Assembly: GCA_963513935.1 (NCBI GenBank)
Contig: OY740766.1
Coordinates: 9,021,000-9,084,999, forward strand
Reading direction: 5' to 3'
Source: Aphrophora alni
Lineage: Eukaryota; Arthropoda; Insecta; Hemiptera; Aphrophoridae
DNA: 64,000 nucleotides
Both the position numbers and the translations under genes were made by a program. Of the stretch, positions 57,404 to 64,000 are shown one piece after another. The notes under the pieces were generated by a model that had not been told where the DNA came from, did not search any database, and saw nothing but the letters and a program-made list of their open reading frames with translations. How positions within the stretch are numbered: the stretch's first letter is position 1; each line of letters begins with the position of its first letter.

Positions 57404-59240
57404 TTGAAGATCTCTCCACTCGCTACGACGCACATATTGGTGACTCGGTTCTGCAAGGTAGCGTAACTATAAGAATATCACATTTCTTGGGATGTCATGG
57501 TTCAAAATTACATCTCTGACAATAACTTCGGAGTAGGTAGTAGGTATCATTACATGTAGACTGATAATTTGTAAATTTTCACCCATTTTAGTGTAAGTTT
57601 GATAATACAAGATGTATTTATAGATAAAAACGGTTTATAATAGCCGCCATTTTTACATTTTTAACTCGTTTCCCCCCCCCCTTTAAATTCTAATAACATT
57701 CTCGTATAGTCCCCTATACAAAATTGCATGTTCCTAACCTTATTTGTGTGTTCTTGCTAGTTAAGAACACAAGGTGGCAAGCCTATAGACTAATGGGAAT
57801 TAATCTTCTTCCTATAATTAATATCTGTAATCTTACTACAGGCTATGTAAGATGATTGTCTTACAAAACAAGTATGTCTAGCCTCCACATTAGCACGTGT
57901 TAGAGTTGTATTTCATGGAGATCGATCTAAGATTATGAATAAACATGAAACCACGACTTGACAGATGGCATTGGGGTTGGGGGTGAAAGGCTCTTTAATA
58001 TGCACCCACGCGACTATTGTCGGAAGGGCGTTTGTCTCAACGAGCAAAGCCTACTTTGTATATTATTGATTTTTCCATCACACGTATCAGTAACACATCT
58101 GCCAATGAAATGAACATGGTGCTTCTTTATTATTTTATAGAGACTACATGATCAATTTTAAAATAAGATTCAAAATTATACTATTTTTTTTAGTTTTATT
58201 TATAGGTTATATTATTAAGGAAATCATTTGTTTTTACGTGTACAATTTTGATATTAGTTCAGTTGTTTCCATGTAAAAACACGCACAAACATCAGTTTTT
58301 CTTTATTGGACGCATTTTTGAATTATTTTGTTCCACACAATTTCTTTATTTTTTTTTTCTTCTCACATATGATAAATATAGAAAACGGATGTGGTGGATC
58401 AACAAAAATTAAATTTTGTAGTATAGCATCTGAAAATTCAAACAACGTGTTGTTCACATCTTACAAAGATTTTTATTCAGGACTTAACTTTTATAAAGGA
58501 TAATTATTTACCAGAACACCATCGTAAAAGTTATAAAATTATCTCTTTCATCACTTTTTCAAAATTTGAGTAGTCTAAGGTAAGGGATCTTTGTGTTATG
58601 CTCTTTTCTTCTTTTTAAATTTTTGATAAACTAGAGAGATTGAGGGTTTTTATCTTTAAACAACATCGAAAATAAAATATAATGAGTACGAAAATCCCGC
58701 AGGACCTAGTTGGATTTATATAGTTTTTCAAGTACTCTTGGGTTTGATCTTACCTACCAGGTCTCTCTTGACCAAAACATGTTCCCTTCTGACCTTGACG
58801 CTATTATGATATTGGAGGTCTTTATTTTGCGTTCCTTGTTTTACTAAGTTGATTACCATCGAGAGGTTTTTCTCCTTTAAACCAAAAGGTGGAAAAAAAA
58901 ATTTTTCTTTAAAATTTCAATTAATACGGTGAAATGTATAACCTACCCCCATGTGTAAACCAGAAGTAAAAGAAAATTATAGTTTCCGTACTAGGGCTCT
59001 AATATATTTTGAGTCGAACAAAAAAAAACTAAAACAAGATATTGTACCTACAACAGTATGATAATCGGATTAGCGGTGTTTTATACGTTTATTTCTTAGA
59101 AAGCTTTAGTTTATAAATAAAATCTCCAATACAAAGAGCATCTTGGAAATAATTCATTAATAACCTAAAATAACAATTGCATTACAAAGTTGCTATAAAT
59201 ACATCCATTTGTTAAGGAAACATTATTGACATTTCCGGGT
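57404..59240. other. No gene; C-rich run at 57672
   Basis: AT-rich. The frame 58306-58503 has a Phe-rich hydrophobic stretch but no domain. 58700-58830 shows weak reverse-oriented similarity to family C ('taccaggtctctcttgacc'). Confidence 0.4.
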
Positions 59241-59399
59241 AAATGACGTCTTTGAAATTAAGTAAGTCTTTAGCCAAGCTGTTTACCTTCCCGATTTGTA
59301 CAGGATATGACAACAAACTAGCTTCGAAAACTTTTGAATATGGTTCCTTGGGTCAAATAAGTAAATTAGTTCCTATGAATATATCTCCTAAAATGTTTA

Positions 59400-59800
59400 G
59401 TGTTCTGTCTGTCCGCCATTTTGTGTTTAATACAAAAAACATAATATTTTTGGAAATAAATTAGATACTGAGTCTATATATGTGGTTTACATATTTTTAT
59501 GTGATTTTTTTTATCAATGTACCAAAAACCATGACTTTGTTTGGCATATTTTAAAAATGCAAAACAGTCATGGTTTTTAATACATTGATAAAAGTTCACA
59601 TAAAAAAAATATGTATACCAAATTTGAACTGGATTCTAATTTATTTCCTAATTTTTTTCGTACAAAATACAAAAGGCAGACAGACGGAAAACTAAGCATT
59701 TTAGGATACTCGTATATGTTCTTTTGGGAGTTCTTTATTTATTTCGACCTAATGAACCATATCCTGAAGTTTTGGGACGTAGTTTGGAAACATCCTCTAT
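59400..59800. repeat. Dispersed repeat family B, copy 3, with hairpin
   Basis: Shares 'ccgccattttg', 'accaaatttgaactggatt', 'agacagacggaaaactaagc' and the end 'acgtagtttggaaacatcc' with 7990-8269. A near-perfect hairpin at 59490-59612 pairs 'ttatcaatgtaccaaaaacc' with 'ggtttttaatacattgataa', and continues with 'catgac' and 'catattttt' arms. Confidence 0.6.
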
Positions 59801-62000
59801 CTGAGATAACAAAAATTCACCAGAAAGTCTTTCTCATTGAAATCAATTTTATTTTCTTCTTAATTTATTCAATGAATTGAAAGATTAATTCTCAATTTTA
59901 GTATCCATTCTCTTATTAATTTTTTAAAAAATCGTTTCTGTTTAGCCATTTTTTGAGTAAATGGCTAAATAATCTTAGGAATAAATCTCTGGTAATTTCC
60001 AATATTCTTGAGCAAATAATCGCTGTACATGGATCTCCCAAATGCCCCTCTCGACTCTGTAATTCTTCGAAATTCTTTTGAAAACCTTATAAACGTCGTA
60101 AAGGGAGAATGTTCAATGACGGTTTCTGCTTTAAAAAGAAATGTTTCTGACTGGAGTCAACAGATGGTTTTACTGTGGAGTAGTAGGCTCTCTTCCGTTA
60201 AGGATACACCATATTGAAGTCTTATAAGCTTACAAAAAAGAGATAAAGAAACGTTGAATTTTTTATATAGAGAAATGTATTTTGATATATATACCTTCAA
60301 ATATGAAGTGTAATTTTGAAGAAACATGTTATTATAACCTAAACTTTATTCAAAGAATAGATTTGCCGCAAAATAAACTATGAAACTAAAGCTTTATAAA
60401 TGTATTGTGTACAAGGGGTAACAAAGAGCAATACGATTCCTTCCAGACATCTTGTACGTGATGTGTTTAGCTAATACTTGAATTCCTCAAACCTGTGTCT
60501 CTGGGGGTTCAGTCGAGTTGCAATCAACGGCTTCTGTACCGAGTGCTGATCCGTTTGTTTGTCGACCTCGACTTTCGCATTGACCAGTCAGTTGTGGTAC
60601 AGTTACCTAAAAATTCGTATGTTATTGCTGTAAATATTTTAGTTGGGTAAATGTGTATTGTTCCTGTCGTTGGGATTTTCTCGCAAAATATAGGCAATTC
60701 GTCTTCCAAATACCTTTTCCCCCAATATTTCGATACTCCTTTACAACGCATTTCACTTTTGAATGACTAAAAATCCATTATTTCTGTCGAAAAACAGGGA
60801 CTCAAAATGACGATTTTATGGCATTTTTAGGTTATTTAGGTTCTTTGCGTAACTACGTACGACAACTCTTTCATCAATTTTATGTCAAATCTTTCGATGT
60901 TTTTGTTCATCCTCGAAAATAGGTCTGTTTTAAGAACTGCAAAGATCTAGAGGTCAAGGAAGGGCATTATATATAATCCTTTAAAGGCCTAGTTTTCATG
61001 AATCTTAAATCATAGAAGCGTAGTAATATGAACCTGTGAAAGTTATAGAAGTGCGCATGCGCCCCACGAGTGATTTCAATACGCGTATTCTATTAAACCT
61101 AGACGCAATAGAGCGAGTGCGTAGTTGAAAATGACAAAAAATACTCAATTTTGATGATTTTAAAATGAAATAAGGTATTGTGAAACATTAAAAGTGTACG
61201 GAGTTATAAAGGGTGATGGAATTGTTTCATGAAAGGTATTTACAACGCAAATTGTCGAAATTTTGCGATAAAACAGCAACGACAGGAACGATGCATATTT
61301 ACCATTAGTTTCAAATATTTTAGCGATTTGTTTGTGTTACGGAAAACAGTCGACACCAGTTACAGTAAAATATATATCTTGTAGTCATGCATTATTAGCT
61401 ACTTTTCATATTTGATGATAGAGAAATAACATCTGCAAGTCCTGTACACTTTCTTCCTTCATATCTAAATCCATTCTTGCGATATTTAAATTCTAATGAA
61501 AACTAAAAACTAAGCAATTTTGAACGTTGATTCATTTAAGAGTTAAGAACAAGTTGATAGTATTCGCCAGTCCAACTGATATAATAGAATCAGATCCTCT
61601 AAATGAATTGTCTGCAGTTGGTTTCTTGGTTCGTGTAGGAAATGCTACAATTGTATTGGTAGACAAGGTGTCTTGTCCAGTCGGATAAATTGTCAGACTG
61701 AATCTTGTAATTGTGTATAAAATTACTTAGTCTCCACTCGCGAGTGTTTCTGAGGGTTGAGAAGCTGTACACATGTGATATACCCTCCACCCCCTATACT
61801 CTTGCCGGTGATGCGGCCCGGACAAATCTCATCTTTTCTTGGGAGTTCAGGAAAAATTGATATACTTTTGACTACGGTATCGCTATGTCATCGCAGAGAG
61901 GTTGGTACCGTTAAATTCAGAATTTCAAATTTTATCTAATTTAGTGTTGAATTGCACCCGCGATATGAACAAAAAACGGGTTATAGTAACCTGGTGGTAC
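59801..62000. other. No gene seen
   Basis: AT-rich. Frames at 60029-60217, 60524-60751 and 61599-61939 show no domain and partly overlap on opposite strands. Confidence 0.4.
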
Positions 62001-62452
62001 CAATGACTACATAAATACTATAAGACACGACATAGGATAGGGAAATAGTCTACGCTTTACGGGTGCTGTTCGTCACAAGTTTGACACACAGCTATCAGAA
62101 AGCGCTAGCAGCAGGTGCTTGACTGTACCCATGTACGCATCCCACTTGGTTGAGACTGTACAACTGTTGACCTCTCTCTCACAAACCTTCTCACTTACTT
62201 CCGTCAGCATAGTCAGTGTTGTCAGTTCGTGCGCTGAGATAAGCGATTCTCGACCTTCCCTTCCATATGTGGCATCAGTGCGTTTTCTCTTACCCGCCTG
62301 AAACATTGTTTGACCGTAGAGCCACCTAGCGCCAGTCACATCAACTTCAGATTCTCTAGCAGAGCGACCTAGCGGGTATTGGTCAACTCAAGAATAAGCG
62401 TAGAATATTTAACATGGCCATGTCGTGTCTTATAGTATTTATGTAGTCATTG
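62001..62452. mobile_element. 452-bp MITE, CAATGACTAC TIRs, 7-bp duplication GTGGTAC
   Basis: Flanked by GTGGTAC at 61994-62000 and 62453-62459. The left TIR CAATGACTACATAAATACTA pairs with the right end over about 35 bp. The left 200 bp and right 150 bp are nearly identical to the ends of 4450-7429, so this is the compact form of that family. Two opposed short frames (62339-62073 minus, 62119-62301 plus) lie inside and have no domain. Confidence 0.92.
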
Positions 62453-62459
62453 GTGGTAC

Positions 62460-63212
62460 CATCGGAGGAGGATCCCTAATTCTAGGAATGAAGGTCTGGC
62501 CGATTCCTTTTTCGACTCGAAAAGGGTCACTCATTGTTACACAAAACAATAGCTGTGAAAATCGGAGGTAAACATTTCGATGGCACCACCAGATTGTTTA
62601 AGGGCCATTTTTGATCTCTGCTCTCCAACTATAAAATCTAGCAACTATTTAGTTTTTGAAGATCACTTCATTCACTTCCAATTCAATCCGTCAAGGTAGA
62701 CAGACTGTTGCTTATTGCAAAAAAAAAAGATTCTCAACTTGTTTCCTACTTGATAACTATTAGAGAAAGGTTAGGTTAGGTTAGGTTAGAAATGAATTTC
62801 ACGGAATTGAAGTACTGAAATTTACTGAAATGAAATGAACCAGATAGAGTCGACTGATATGTACTTCTACTGTCCATCAACTGAAATATTGAAAATGTCC
62901 CTCCCTAAACTGGATGGTGCCACCACGCCTGGGTAATTCCTAAGACATCTAACAATAGACGTGATGTGTAGGAGCAGTAAAGATAGACAGTAGAAGGGTT
63001 TCGGTGACACTTCTTCAGGTAGAAATAGCAGGCCATCAGGTTACTATGCCCCAAAAAACTGTTTAAAATGTCCGCTATTTTAACATTTTTGTAATTCTAT
63101 TTTTCTGAATTTCAGTAGTGTTCTTTATAGCAAATTCTATGTTCCTATCTTAATTTTAGACGACAAAGAGGGGAATTAACTTAAAACTAATGTTTGCTTT
63201 GTTTTGTTTCAG
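62460..63212. other. No gene; four TTAGG units at 62769-62789
   Basis: Contains a short GGTTAGGTTAGGTTAGGTTA run at 62769. Otherwise unrecognised. Confidence 0.45.
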
Positions 63213-63634
63213 GTGAGGCTAAGCGAATGAAGGGTGGACGCTGAAAGGTAGGGGTGCGGTTTGTTTTTAATGGTTAGTTATGTCAAGCGCTAACATCAAT
63301 ATTCCTATCTAGACTGCTGCACGACACATGTATTCATTTTATTTTAACGCGTATGTGCGCGCGCATGTTTTATAAGTTCGTACATTCTTTAAATCATCCA
63401 GCCGGATTATAATCCTGTCACTCTTATACTAGATGCAATGTATTAATTGGGAAAACACAATTATTTATTGATAAAATTATTTAATAAGTATTTAGTACAG
63501 AGTGTAGGACCGTACGGTATAGGGGGCGTCGAAAGCAAAACGTTATTTTATATTTTGTTGTAATTTCCTAAAATTGTGAGATCAACATTGAAACAAAGGT
63601 AAATTTTGACTTTCCCACATACATATAAGTGGTA

Positions 63635-63790
63635 TAGGGAAAGTTATGTGAAAGTCCAAAAAATTGATGCTAGGTTAGGTTGGTTTTTCGAATTTTGTTA
63701 GTTTGTCGTTTATATCTCAGGTTTTTATTAATATATATAAAAAATTTAATTCGAGGCTACCTGCCGTGAGAAAACAAACGCAAAATTAAT
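63635..63790. repeat. Dispersed repeat family A, copy 4 (partial)
   Basis: 'gggaaagttatgtgaaagtcc', 'aaaaattgatgctagg' and 'gaggctacctgccgtgag' resemble the copies at 520 and 55757-55950. The remaining 200 bp to the window end show nothing. Confidence 0.45.
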
Positions 63791-64000
63791 ATATATATAT
63801 ATTTTGGTTAAGTTATATTTACTTTTCCCGCAATATTTGGAAATATTTAAGTTATTTGCAGTCGATAATTAGACCTAGTTAATTACATCGATGTTTATAT
63901 AATGGATTGCGCACTATACGACACAACTGCGGTCTGCCGACTCTAGGTTCCCCCACCACCGAAAAATCGGCACAAATATGTTTAAGTGTAGCCTACTACT

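Overview
The window is AT-rich, repeat-dense animal DNA with no recognisable host protein-coding gene. It is most likely from an insect: there are arrays of the insect telomere pentamer TTAGG/CCTAA, and relics of Tc1/mariner, PIF/Harbinger, MULE, hAT, Copia and RNase H-bearing LINE elements of insect type. A hemipteran is my guess, but nothing in the sequence proves the order. The protein-like stretches are short and nearly all decayed, so the window reads as intergenic or long-intron sequence made of nested mobile elements and satellites.

Layout. 0-10 kb: a GA microsatellite, a TA-flanked foldback (2682-3320), three ordered layers of elements including two with 7-bp target duplications (3935-4208, 4450-7429), and a second foldback (8353-9038). 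9.7-10.7 kb: a foldback nested in another foldback, both carrying hammerhead-ribozyme-like motifs, then a broken mariner transposase. 12.1-12.6 kb: a TTAGG-derived array. 15.5-17.5 kb: a ~184-bp satellite organised as a 551-bp trimer. 19.7-22.4 kb: a 153-bp tandem triplicate, another ribozyme-like foldback, a Harbinger transposase relic and a 5'-truncated LINE with a 16-bp target duplication. 23-26 kb: a long-inverted-repeat element and a transposase relic. 28-32 kb: a 168-bp tandem array and a 30-40-bp minisatellite. 33 kb: a MULE transposase relic. 35.7-38.8 kb: two more ribozyme-like foldbacks on either side of a long-TIR element. 42-48.5 kb: LINE RNase H, hAT, small MITE, Copia and mariner remnants. 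49.9-51.5 kb: a near full-length mariner-type element with an internally deleted transposase. 54.5-56.2 kb: a composite satellite containing CCTAA tracts. 56.2-57.4 kb: another long-TIR element. 62.0-62.45 kb: a compact copy of the 7-bp-duplication family.

The most interesting signal is a set of ribozyme-like foldbacks (9726-10298, 20565-20800, 35679-35975, 38485-38815), with older single relics at 2249 and 3597. Each carries opposed 45-nt motifs with stem I, a CTGANGA box, stem II, GAAA, a palindromic short stem III and usually GTC or GTT. This is the layout of minimal hammerhead ribozymes known from Penelope-like elements and retrozymes. Three of the insertions have clear 12-14-bp target duplications. 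All copies have one extra nucleotide before stem II, so self-cleavage is a hypothesis. A second pattern is that four or five otherwise different TA-flanked long-TIR families share a CCTCATTTTAAAGG-like block, often about 195 bp in from the end.
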